Part shown: positions 1 to 6,950 of the stretch, piece by piece
Position numbering within the stretch: the first letter of the stretch is position 1
How the letters are laid out: every line of letters begins with the position of its first letter
Source: a virus
IMG/VR virus record: IMGVR_UViG_3300047509_000176
Coordinates: 1-42,959 of that record
Direction: 5' to 3' (one strand)
Length of the DNA: 42,959 bases
The notes under the pieces: generated by a model
What the model was told of the DNA's origin: nothing
Seen by the model: only the letters and a program-made list of their open reading frames with translations
Databases searched by the model: none
Program-made: the position numbers and the translations under genes

Positions 1-189
1 CAGCCATGCCAGCGCTAGCTGACTGGGTTTGCAGTTCTTTTCTTTAGCGATGGATTCCACGCGGGCGACCAGATCGAGGTTCTTCTGGAAATTCTCGCCC
101 TGAAACCGCGGCGAAAAACGGCGGTAGTCGTCAGGCGCGAAGTCCTCGAAACGGTTGATCTGGCCAGTCAGAAAACCTCGCCCGAGCGG
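1..189 (-). pseudogene. Aldo/keto reductase, C-terminal fragment cut off by the prophage
   Basis: Read on the minus strand from 189, the codons give PLGRGFLTGQINRFEDFAPD, then a segment containing RRFSPRFQGENFQKN and NLDLV, and run off the window at base 1. This is the canonical middle-to-C-terminal segment of NADP-dependent aldo/keto reductases, where PLGRGFLTG follows the strand AYSP. Its own start is lost. The matching 5' part is at 42589..42959. The fragment also overlaps the last codons of the phage integrase, which reads a different frame through the same DNA. It continues beyond the window on the left. Confidence 0.93.
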
Positions 190-1691
190 TTTTCGACATA
201 GCCACAGAGCGCCGGAGCGGTCACAGCGACCCCCTGGACCTGGTAATTTGCCACGCGGATTTCAGGAACCGTGACCGCCAGGATGCGGCGTTTGCTTTCC
301 CGGTTCATGAACTGCCAATCGAACAGCGGCGCGAACGCGGTCATGAGCGACCGCAGCGAGACCTTCTGAGGAGGAGCCTCGCGGACCAGCGAATCCTTCG
401 TGCCCTTCAGCCGCGTGTCGATTTCAGAGAGACGCTGGTCGCGCTCGGCGCGCGTGAGGACCGCTTCGAAGAAAGCGTCCAGGACGCGGGTTCGCTTCGC
501 GCGGAGGTTCGTGAGGTCCGCCTGCAGCCGCGTGATGCGCGCGCGAGAGCCGTCCGTTTCGGATTTGGCGTCGAGAGCGCGGAGCAGGCCGGCCATGAAC
601 TCCCGGTTGGTGAGCCGGTCGGAGAAAATACCGTCGAGCTTCCCCTCGAGGCGGTCTCGATTCATGTACTTCGTGAGACACCTCTCGCCGACACGCGAAT
701 CGAACCGCTGCCGGCACACGTAGTAAAACCCGCTGCCGTCCCGCCCGTACAGGTTCGACCCGCACTCACTGCACTGCAGGAACCCGTTGTAAGTGAAGTT
801 GTGCTTCACGCCGGAGCGGTGGCGCCAGTGGTGGGAGTCCTTGAGCGCGACGATTTCCTGAACGCGCTGAAACTCCGTGTCGGTCACGAGCGGAGTCGAG
901 ATGACCTTCACGCGAATGACCTCGTCGGGATCGCGGAGGATCTTCGGCCGGTCGCCCTGGCGGCCGCCGGCGGAGTAGCGCTTTGCGCTCGGAGCCATGT
1001 TCCGTTTTTTGTTGTAGACGCGCCAGCCGGTGTAGATCGCATTGGTGAACAGCGTCCGCATTCCCTGCGCGGTGAACCCGAGTGGCTTCGCGAGCTCGGT
1101 GTAGCTGGTCTCGCCGGATAGCAGCCGACGAAACGCGTCGCGGACCATTTCGGCTTCGGGCATGAAGAAAAACCCTTGCTCCTTGGAGTAGCCCACGCCG
1201 AACGGGAGATTAACGCTGCAGCCGGTGTGCTTCCCCGCGCGGCGCATTTCTTCCTTGGCGCTCCAAACGCGCTCCCGAATTTCCGAGAGTTCGTTGCCCG
1301 AGATGATCGCGCGGAGGCCTGCAACAAGTTTTCCAGTTTTGCTGTTGAAGTCCAGAGGCCCATCAGGGAGATACAGCAAAGTGCCGGTGTCCTGAAAAAC
1401 CTGGAAGAGCACGTAGTCGCCGAAGTTGTCAGGACGCATGACGCGAGAGAACTCGCGCACCACCACGCCTTTGATTTCGGGAGACTCGATGAGCCGGAGC
1501 AGTTCCTGCATCTCCGGCGCGCGGAGCACGGCAGTGCCTGAGACGTCCGACATTTCAACGGTCTTGATGATGGTGAGACCGTAGGCCGCAGCGGTCTTGC
1601 GGTTCGCGGCCTTCTGCGCCGGGATGCTCGCGCGGTCGTCGCCGGCTTGCTCGGATGTCGAGACGCGGATGAGCTCAATGACTTTTTTCAA
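168..1691 (-). CDS. int: Large serine recombinase (phage integrase), 507 aa
   Basis: This enzyme should integrate and, with a directionality factor, excise the prophage. It has an N-terminal resolvase catalytic domain (about 4-150, nucleophile Ser11 in IRVSTSEQ, arginines in EFSRVMR). A recombinase DNA-binding domain follows (about 155-285). Next come a zinc ribbon with Cys307, Cys310, Cys326 and Cys338 and a coiled-coil segment (about 385-435). I chose the TTG at 1691 because AGGAGG lies 6 bases upstream and the catalytic domain begins there; the open frame extends 28 residues further without a credible start. The last four residues (GEVF) and the stop are encoded by host DNA left of the attL core. 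In circular phage DNA the frame would instead run 20 codons further. Its start overlaps the end of the small upstream gene. Confidence 0.95.
   Translation of the reverse strand: MKKVIELIRVSTSEQAGDDRASIPAQKAANRKTAAAYGLTIIKTVEMSDVSGTAVLRAPEMQELLRLIESPEIKGVVVREFSRVMRPDNFGDYVLFQVFQDTGTLLYLPDGPLDFNSKTGKLVAGLRAIISGNELSEIRERVWSAKEEMRRAGKHTGCSVNLPFGVGYSKEQGFFFMPEAEMVRDAFRRLLSGETSYTELAKPLGFTAQGMRTLFTNAIYTGWRVYNKKRNMAPSAKRYSAGGRQGDRPKILRDPDEVIRVKVISTPLVTDTEFQRVQEIVALKDSHHWRHRSGVKHNFTYNGFLQCSECGSNLYGRDGSGFYYVCRQRFDSRVGERCLTKYMNRDRLEGKLDGIFSDRLTNREFMAGLLRALDAKSETDGSRARITRLQADLTNLRAKRTRVLDAFFEAVLTRAERDQRLSEIDTRLKGTKDSLVREAPPQKVSLRSLMTAFAPLFDWQFMNRESKRRILAVTVPEIRVANYQVQGVAVTAPALCGYVENRSGEVF
182..189. other. 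attL: attL core (8 bp, CCGAGCGG)
   Basis: This is the longest exact match shared by the two phage/host junctions; flanking bases differ on both sides (c181 against g42622, t190 against g42631). To its left the sequence is aldo/keto reductase coding DNA, and to its right it is phage integrase coding DNA. A short core is usual for large serine integrases, which exchange strands around a 2-bp centre. Here the core lies inside the integrase reading frame, at codons 501-504. Confidence 0.88.
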
Positions 1692-1875
1692 GCGGCGCCT
1701 CCTCTTCGAGTTTCTCTTCGACTCCGACAATTTCCCCGACGTAGAGCAGGACCCCGTCGAGGTCGTGCGCCTCATACGCGGTCCGCAGGTTGGTGAGGAT
1801 TCGCTGCCGTTCTTTTCCGACTTCCACTAAAGCATCGATGAGACCGGACTGGGTAGTGGTGTGAGTGGATGACAT
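1675..1875 (-). CDS. Small helical protein co-expressed with the integrase, 66 aa
   Basis: I do not recognise the family. The protein starts MSSTHTTTQSGLIDALVEVG and ends in an acidic stretch (VEEKLEEEAPLEKSH); it is predicted mostly helical. Its end overlaps the integrase start by 17 bases, and it is the first gene behind a good promoter, so it is co-transcribed with int. A small protein in this position could be a directionality or accessory factor, but no sequence motif shows that. An upstream in-frame ATG at 1959 is possible but would read through the leader hairpins. Confidence 0.7.
   Translation of the reverse strand: MSSTHTTTQSGLIDALVEVGKERQRILTNLRTAYEAHDLDGVLLYVGEIVGVEEKLEEEAPLEKSH
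1698..1703 (-). promoter_or_regulatory. Ribosome binding site fixing the TTG start of the integrase
   Basis: A perfect AGGAGG on the minus strand is followed by a 6-base spacer and TTG. It lies inside the end of the upstream small gene, which stops at 1675, so the two genes should be translationally coupled. Confidence 0.8.
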
Positions 1876-1903
1876 GGCCCGTCTGTTTCCTTCCTTCACG
1901 AAG

Positions 1904-1959
1904 AGAACCGCTGCAATACCAGGGAGAGCAGCGGGTTCTCCCTCGTGAGTTTTTCTCAC
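1904..1959 (-). promoter_or_regulatory. Structured 5' leader of the integrase operon
   Basis: Two inverted repeats lie between the promoter and the first start codon. The larger pairs AGAACCGCTGC (1904..1914) with GCAGCGGGTTCT (1928..1939), with one bulge and a 13-base loop. The smaller pairs GTGAG (1945..1949) with CTCAC (1955..1959) around five T. Neither is followed by a U-tract on the minus strand, so they look like leader folds rather than terminators. Confidence 0.5.
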
Positions 1960-1980
1960 TTTCTTTACGAAAGGGTCAAG

Positions 1981-2009
1981 ACCATAGTATTACTCATTGT
2001 GGTTGTCAA
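1981..2009 (-). promoter_or_regulatory. Sigma-70 type promoter for the integrase operon
   Basis: On the minus strand there is a perfect TTGACA (2009..2004), a 17-base spacer and TATGGT (1986..1981). It lies in an AT-rich island that contrasts with the GC-rich genes, and reads toward the 66-aa gene and int. The predicted transcript start is near 1974, leaving a leader of about 100 bases. Confidence 0.65.
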
Positions 2010-2091
2010 GAGTAACAGTAAGTTCTGCACCAATATCCACAGAGGTTATATTTATTAAACTTATTATAGTTACTCCAGTGGTAACGTTACC
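2010..2091. promoter_or_regulatory. Cluster of GTAAC/GTTAC half-sites with a 12-bp palindrome
   Basis: GTAAC occurs at 2012..2016 and 2081..2085, and GTTAC at 2069..2073 and 2086..2090. The last two form the perfect palindrome GGTAACGTTACC (2080..2091). A second TATAAT on the minus strand (2068..2063) lies between them, without a good -35. The arrangement directly upstream of the integrase promoter suggests operator sites for an unidentified regulator. Confidence 0.45.
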
Positions 2092-2092
2092 T

Positions 2093-2713
2093 TCACTTGC
2101 AATGGCCTGACCCGCAAACTGCGACCGCGCCGGCCACGACGCCGATGGCGAGCCACTTCGCGGCTTTCTTGATTCGCTGCAGCACGCTCCCGCCCTTCGC
2201 CGCCGTCACCGCGGTGTCGCGCTCCTTCGTGAGGCCGCCGATTTTTATGGCGTCGTCGGCTTTGTCCTGTTGGAGCACGAGGACCTTGGCCTGGCATTCC
2301 TTGCAGGACGCGGCGAAGTCGAACAGCGGCTTTAAATCCGCCGCCGGGATCGTGGCGGTCTGTCCCGGTTGGACCCCCGCGAGGTTTGGGTTGCCCTGCG
2401 CCAGAGCCGCCGGGAGATTGAGTGTAATCGGTTGGGGCAGGGGAAGTACCTGAGGCATCGCCTGAATCACCTGTGTCGGCGTCTGTGTGCGTTTTTTGAG
2501 GTCCTCGAGCTGCGAGAGCGAATCCCGGAGAGCCGCGGCGCGAGCGTCCTCCCGCTTACCGGCCTCGGCGATGACGGAGTTCTGCGCGTCGAGCGTTGCC
2601 TTCAGCCGAATGGCATCCTCGCGCGCCGCAATCCACGAGCCGCCGAAGATGCCGATGGCCAGGAGCGCGACCAGCGCGCCGGCGATTTCAATCTTGTGTC
2701 TTAGGGTCAGCAT
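2093..2713 (-). CDS. Membrane-anchored coiled-coil protein of the lysis region, 206 aa
   Basis: The start at 2713 follows AGGAGGACCTG. An N-terminal membrane segment (about 9-29, GALVALLAIGIFGGSWIAA) is followed by a charged coiled coil, then a proline-rich stretch, a second helical region with a CKEC motif, and a hydrophobic end with two cysteines. An N-terminal anchor plus coiled coil resembles an inner-membrane spanin (Rz type), and its place last in the lysis cassette fits, but no outer-membrane partner is nested in it and the second hydrophobic end is unusual. A membrane accessory protein is the safer description. Confidence 0.7.
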   Translation of the reverse strand: MLTLRHKIEIAGALVALLAIGIFGGSWIAAREDAIRLKATLDAQNSVIAEAGKREDARAAALRDSLSQLEDLKKRTQTPTQVIQAMPQVLPLPQPITLNLPAALAQGNPNLAGVQPGQTATIPAADLKPLFDFAASCKECQAKVLVLQQDKADDAIKIGGLTKERDTAVTAAKGGSVLQRIKKAAKWLAIGVVAGAVAVCGSGHCK

Positions 2714-2936
2714 CAGGTCCTCCTGGCTGCGGAGGCGTCGGCGCGAGCACGTTCTCCTGAATCGAATGCCCGAGCACGAGACCGCCGAGCGTGGCCATGA
2801 ACCCAACGTAGACGGGTGTCAGTTTGCCGAGGATCGCCATCGTGTGTCCCGCGATGAAGAAAGCGATAAAGAACGCAGTCGACCGTCCGTGAGTGAGCTG
2901 GAGGATCTTGTGCGAGAGATTTCGGAGCCACTCCAT
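2688..2936 (-). CDS. Small membrane protein, holin candidate, 82 aa
   Basis: Two hydrophobic helices are visible (STAFFIAFFIAGHTMAI and a second about residues 42-60), followed by a proline-rich hydrophilic tail. Size, charge distribution and position directly after the endolysin and another membrane protein fit a class II holin or holin partner. The gene begins one base after the previous stop and overlaps the next gene by 26 bases. Confidence 0.7.
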   Translation of the reverse strand: MEWLRNLSHKILQLTHGRSTAFFIAFFIAGHTMAILGKLTPVYVGFMATLGGLVLGHSIQENVLAPTPPQPGGPDADPKTQD

Positions 2937-2937
2937 G

Positions 2938-3189
2938 TCAGACCTTGTGCAGAAAGTAGAACAGCAGGCCGACGATCACGGCGCCGACGAGAGTCGCGGC
3001 GCGGTCGAGCCCTTTGTTCGAGAAGTCGGGAAGGATCGCCGACGGGAGAATCATGGCCACGAGAAAAACTGCGAACAAAACTCCGAAGAGCTTCGGGACT
3101 GCGAGCAGGATCGCGGCGACAGTCACGCCGATGAGGAAATGCAGGATGTGGTAGTGCGCTAGAGATTTTTCGGCTGTGTTGATATTCAT
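2938..3189 (-). CDS. Small membrane protein, holin candidate, 83 aa
   Basis: Most of the protein is hydrophobic, with probably three membrane segments (about 15-30, 33-50 and 65-80) and a short basic tail. Its start shares ATGA with the endolysin stop, and GGAGG lies just upstream within the endolysin gene. A three-helix protein of this size next to an endolysin is the best class I holin candidate in the window, but the sequence alone cannot decide which membrane protein forms the lesion. Confidence 0.7.
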   Translation of the reverse strand: MNINTAEKSLAHYHILHFLIGVTVAAILLAVPKLFGVLFAVFLVAMILPSAILPDFSNKGLDRAATLVGAVIVGLLFYFLHKV

Positions 3190-3773
3190 GGTGGAACCTC
3201 CTGTGGAATGCCCGCCGCTGGCGGGGGATTTCTGAGCGCGGCCACGAGCCGCGTGACGGTGTCGATAAAGCGCGGCCAGCCAGTGAGGCCGCCGTTCACT
3301 TTGCGCCGGACCATTTCCCAGTTCTGCTGGTCCGCGGCCGCGGGGACGCCGCGCTCGTGAAAGAACAGCGCCAGGATGTCGGCGGCGACGGCCGGGTCGA
3401 GCGCCAGGTCGGGACTGGTCTCGAGGTCCCGCCCGATTTCAGAACCGAAGTGCGCGTAGTCCCATCGGCCGGTGATCTGCACGAACCCGCGGCCGCGGAA
3501 CCTCACGCCGTCGCCCGGGTTGGTGTTGCCAAGGTCCTTCCGGTTCTCGTACAGATTCGTGAGGTAGGTTGGCCCGCCCTGCTCCTTGATCGGACCGAAC
3601 TTCCCGGTCTCGACCGAGACCGTCGAGATCGCCGCGACCGCGCACAGTGATGAGTAGATGCCGCGCCGGTCGAGCGCCGCCTCGATGAGCGGCCAGTTAG
3701 CACTGACGTTCACGAACGGTCCGTACGGACCGAGGATCGCTGCGATGATTTCTGGCGACAGCGGGAAGTTCAT
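3186..3773 (-). CDS. Endolysin, glycoside hydrolase family 19 type, 195 aa
   Basis: The protein should cleave peptidoglycan glycan strands at the end of infection. It carries the GH19 core: catalytic Glu55 in SVETGKF, the signature VRFRGRGFVQITGRWDY (90-106), and RRKVNGG (156-162). The length is typical of single-domain phage GH19 lysozymes. No signal peptide is visible, so release probably depends on a holin. It overlaps both neighbours by ATGA, inside a five-gene lysis cassette. Confidence 0.92.
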   Translation of the reverse strand: MNFPLSPEIIAAILGPYGPFVNVSANWPLIEAALDRRGIYSSLCAVAAISTVSVETGKFGPIKEQGGPTYLTNLYENRKDLGNTNPGDGVRFRGRGFVQITGRWDYAHFGSEIGRDLETSPDLALDPAVAADILALFFHERGVPAAADQQNWEMVRRKVNGGLTGWPRFIDTVTRLVAALRNPPPAAGIPQEVPP

Positions 3774-4054
3774 TTGTGCACGAGGCCTTTCACAAGTTCG
3801 AAAAGCACCGCCGAACCCACAGCGAGGACCGCGGTCATAACCCAGTTCTTCATTTTCAACGTCGACCCCGAGCTCTCGAGGATGCGGATCTTGTCGTGGG
3901 CAGCCTTGATGTCCTGCCCCGCCTTCACCATCTGCCCCTGAATGAACACCGCGTCAGATTCCGCTTTCCTGCGTTGCTCTTTCTGCACGTCATCCAGGGT
4001 TCGTAGAACGTACAGACGCTCGTCGCGCCACTCGCCTGACGTTTCGATACTCAT
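3770..4054 (-). CDS. Coiled coil plus membrane tail protein (XhlA-like), 94 aa
   Basis: Residues 1-66 are charged and coiled-coil-like; residues 70-90 form one membrane helix (VMTAVLAVGSAVLFELVKG), ending in HK. This architecture matches XhlA-type haemolysin/holin-associated proteins that work with endolysins. The ATG at 4054 overlaps the upstream stop by ATGA, and the stop overlaps the endolysin start the same way. A far longer open frame continues upstream to 5404, but it is a shadow of the fibre gene. Confidence 0.75.
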   Translation of the reverse strand: MSIETSGEWRDERLYVLRTLDDVQKEQRRKAESDAVFIQGQMVKAGQDIKAAHDKIRILESSGSTLKMKNWVMTAVLAVGSAVLFELVKGLVHK

Positions 4055-4341
4055 GCCCGGTCCACTTTCGCAATCGCCGCATCGCACTCGAAGAGTTCGC
4101 TCGCGAGTTCTTTCATGCGCGTGGTGAGAGCCGTCGCCGCGGTCTTCCTGGCTTCGTCGATTCTTGCGAGCAGCAATTCCCGGCGGAGATACGGCGCGAG
4201 CGCCTCGCGGAGGTCGGCATAGTCGGGTTCCTTCGCCCCCACGCCGGTGCGCTCGAACTTCATCCCCATCTTGATCGCGAGCGAGCGAACCACTGCGGCG
4301 ATGCGGGCTTCTGGAGTTTCGTCGTGAAGTCGTCCGTTCAT
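4051..4341 (-). CDS. Hypothetical helical protein, 96 aa
   Basis: No family recognised. It is charged, mostly helical, with no membrane segment or cysteine cluster except one Cys near the C-terminus. It is coupled by ATGA to the XhlA-like gene, so it is likely expressed with the lysis cassette, possibly as a tail or lysis accessory. Confidence 0.65.
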   Translation of the reverse strand: MNGRLHDETPEARIAAVVRSLAIKMGMKFERTGVGAKEPDYADLREALAPYLRRELLLARIDEARKTAATALTTRMKELASELFECDAAIAKVDRA

Positions 4342-4362
4342 GTGACCGTTTCCTTTTTTCTT

Positions 4363-5514
4363 TTACGAAACGAAGATCACGTCCCAGAAGCCAGGCGAGA
4401 GTGTGTTGTAGGCCGACGTGGTGAGCGGATTGTTGGCACGCTGGTCGCCGCCGCCTTGATACTGCCCGAAGATTTCGGGATTTATCGGATTGAAAAAGAG
4501 ATGAATCGCCGCGTTGTACCCGGCGCCGTCGTTGTCGTGGAACAGCCCTATCCAGTAGTCGTGGTCGCGGTCGAGTTGAATCGCGATGGCGTCGCTCGTG
4601 ACGAACGCCGGCGCGGTGACTGTCGGCGTTGAACCGAACGCGGCGACGTGGGTCGCCGAGCCGCCGAACAGAATCGGAGTCGAGTCGATAGGAACGAGGT
4701 CCCCTGGCAGAGTGCGAATGACGCTCGCGCCGGCGATGCTGATTCCCGTCCCGCCGCACGCTGCGTAGACGATTTTCCATGTCGCCGCCAAAATTCGCAG
4801 AGACCCGCCGGGTAGCTGTGCCCAGTTCGTGTACCCGTTGAACCCGAAGTTTGTGCCCGTGCCTCGATTGCCTTTGATGATTGGAGTGCCCACGACCGGG
4901 TACGTTCCGCCGCCGCCGCCGCCGCCGCTGGCAGCGTTTTTCCATTTGCTCGTGCCGGAGTCGTAGGTCAGCACCTGGCCGTTGGTCGGCGAAGACAGCG
5001 CGACGTCGGTGTCGCCGGCGAGAGTTCCGCCGCCACTCGGCGTGGTGTTTTTCCATTTGCTCGAGGCGAAGTCGTAGCTGAGGATCTGGCCGTTGGACGG
5101 CGAAGTGAGCGCGACATCGGTGTCGCCGGCGAGAGTTCCGCCGCCGCCGCCGGCGAGCGCGGTCCACGCGCTGCCGTCGTAGACGTACACGGTCGCGTCG
5201 GCGAGATTCGGAGCCATCCATCCGAACTTCGGCGCGTAGAACTCCCAGAGTCCGCCAGGGGTTGCAGGATTGTCGGTCGTCCACACCGCGATGCTCTTCG
5301 CATGGCCCGACCAGGCGCCGGTCGGAGACGCCGCGACGATGTAGCGGTCGCCATTCGCCGGCGAGCCAGGCGGCGCCGTGAGCGCTTTCGAGATCACCGC
5401 ACACTGCAAGAGGACGTCGACCATGCGGAGGAAAGATCGGAAGTCCACGTCGTACGTGTCGCCCGTCAGCGCGCTGATCATCTTTCCCAGATTCGGTCCG
5501 TTAGATACGCTCAT
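4363..5514 (-). CDS. Tail fibre-like protein with DUF2793 and two internal repeats, 383 aa
   Basis: The N-terminal part (about 45-115) matches the DUF2793 domain of phage and gene-transfer-agent tail proteins (GDRYIVAASPTGAWSG through VYVYDGSAW). Two near-identical repeats follow (about 126-156 and 163-193), each with LAGDTDVAL, NGQ and SKWKN, separated by glycine linkers as in fibre shafts. The C-terminal 180 residues are beta-rich and probably form the distal or receptor-facing part. It is the last gene of the tail module, next to the lysis genes, the usual place for host-range proteins. Confidence 0.82.
   Translation of the reverse strand: MSVSNGPNLGKMISALTGDTYDVDFRSFLRMVDVLLQCAVISKALTAPPGSPANGDRYIVAASPTGAWSGHAKSIAVWTTDNPATPGGLWEFYAPKFGWMAPNLADATVYVYDGSAWTALAGGGGGTLAGDTDVALTSPSNGQILSYDFASSKWKNTTPSGGGTLAGDTDVALSSPTNGQVLTYDSGTSKWKNAASGGGGGGGTYPVVGTPIIKGNRGTGTNFGFNGYTNWAQLPGGSLRILAATWKIVYAACGGTGISIAGASVIRTLPGDLVPIDSTPILFGGSATHVAAFGSTPTVTAPAFVTSDAIAIQLDRDHDYWIGLFHDNDGAGYNAAIHLFFNPINPEIFGQYQGGGDQRANNPLTTSAYNTLSPGFWDVIFVS
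4938..5152. repeat. Near-identical DNA repeats in the fibre gene
   Basis: Two copies (about 4938..5035 and 5048..5152) encode the two shaft repeats. They share long almost exact stretches, for example around 4990..5033 and 5107..5150, which differ by one base over more than 30. The similarity at DNA level, not only protein level, suggests a recent duplication or gene conversion. Confidence 0.7.
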
Positions 5515-5516
5515 CG

Positions 5517-6950
5517 CTACCCTCCAAAATCCCCGCCGAATTCCAAACCGAACCCCTCAGTGCTCGAGCTCGGGGGCTCCTGCAGGTACGCCGCGTAGAC
5601 TTTCAGTTGCACACCGCCGGTGCTTCCTGGGACCTGACAGATCGCGGCGATTTTCGCTGCGAGCGTCGGCGCCGACACACCTGATGCAATCGGCATCCAC
5701 ACGGTGCGCCTCGCCACAATTCCAGCGCCGGCGGCCGCCGAGTCGAGTACCGTCTCCGTTCCTCCGATGAACGCGCTCACTTTCCACGCGGGGAGTGTCT
5801 GCGACGGAGCCACGAGATTGTTCTGCGTCACTTCGAAGTCGATCACGAGCGCGCCAGTGCCGCCGGTCGTCCCGTTCATCATCTCGGCTTTCACAGCGAC
5901 GATGTCACCCGGAGAGCCGGCACACGTGAGCGTCGCGAACGTCGAGTCGTCGCCGTCGATGATGTTTCCCGGATTCAGGCACGTCCCGGTGAAAATGTCG
6001 TAGACGCCGGTCACCACACTGCTGTCCGCCCAGAATCCCGGCGGCCATCCGGTCGCCGGCTGCGTCGCGATGGCCTTCAGAGTCGTGGTCGTGTTGATCG
6101 CAATCGGCGCGGTGTACAGCGTCGAGGCGGAGGTCGGCGTCGAACCGTCGGTCGTGAAATGGATGTCGAACCCCTGGTCCTGGGTGAGCGTCACCGTCTG
6201 ATGCGCGGGATACTCGCCGCCTCCCACGCCGGCCGGAGGATGTGCGACAGCAGGGATCGACGCGAATGTCACGATGATCGCGTTCACGATGGAAGATGCA
6301 AAAAACCAGGCCGGATTCTCCTGGACCCGCGCGCCGAAGAAATTCACAACCAGGTCGAACGTCGCCTGCGAGCCGAGCACGCCGAGAGTACCGAGCGGTG
6401 TCGTGTTTGCTTCGTACTCGCGAGCGGTCATCCCGGACACGCCAGGGTTGATGTTCCCCGTGCGCGTCGCGAACGCGAGCAGCGCGTACTGCGTGACGTT
6501 GCGCGTGGTGTTGCTCGTCTGAATGAGCGTGCCGAACGGAAAGGAAAACTGCGAGTCCCATCCGATGCCCCAGTTAATCCCGGCGACGTCGGGGACAAAA
6601 ATCTCGCCGGCGTTCGGCGCGACTTCGTGGATCGAAAGGAACATCAGACCAGGCGCCGTCGCCGTCGCGACCACTGCGCCGTTCGGTCCCACCTTGGAGT
6701 AGGGAATAAAAAACGCCTGCGTGAACATGTCCCCGCCGAGGCCGGCCTGCGAGAACGACGATGGACTCCACGCGCCGTGAGCCGTGTCCCTCACGTCGAG
6801 ATCGGGATACGGCGTCGAGTTACTGTTCGGGTCAATCCACGTCACCACAGCGAGCAGTCCGTGACCGCCGGCGATGGTTGACGTGAAGGCCTTCGTCACC
6901 ACGTTCCCGGAGGGAGAGTGATTGCTCGCAGATTGAACGAACGAGACCAT
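5517..6950 (-). CDS. Tail protein with chitobiase C-terminal-like domain, 477 aa
   Basis: The N-terminal half is beta-rich and resembles virion surface proteins. A module near residues 235-315 (HFTTDGSTPTSASTLYTAPI, then TTTTLKAIAT) matches the chitobiase/beta-hexosaminidase C-terminal (CHB_HEX_C) fold, an Ig-like carbohydrate-associated domain often seen in exposed proteins. The C-terminal third is another beta domain. The start overlaps the J-like gene stop as TGATG. It is probably an adhesin or fibre-associated protein. Confidence 0.75.
   Translation of the reverse strand: MVSFVQSASNHSPSGNVVTKAFTSTIAGGHGLLAVVTWIDPNSNSTPYPDLDVRDTAHGAWSPSSFSQAGLGGDMFTQAFFIPYSKVGPNGAVVATATAPGLMFLSIHEVAPNAGEIFVPDVAGINWGIGWDSQFSFPFGTLIQTSNTTRNVTQYALLAFATRTGNINPGVSGMTAREYEANTTPLGTLGVLGSQATFDLVVNFFGARVQENPAWFFASSIVNAIIVTFASIPAVAHPPAGVGGGEYPAHQTVTLTQDQGFDIHFTTDGSTPTSASTLYTAPIAINTTTTLKAIATQPATGWPPGFWADSSVVTGVYDIFTGTCLNPGNIIDGDDSTFATLTCAGSPGDIVAVKAEMMNGTTGGTGALVIDFEVTQNNLVAPSQTLPAWKVSAFIGGTETVLDSAAAGAGIVARRTVWMPIASGVSAPTLAAKIAAICQVPGSTGGVQLKVYAAYLQEPPSSSTEGFGLEFGGDFGG

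Noticed and set aside
3770-5404. 544-aa minus-strand open frame
   Set aside because: Only the last 94 codons are a real gene (the XhlA-like protein). The rest is an Arg/His-rich shadow of the fibre gene and crosses the 96-aa gene.
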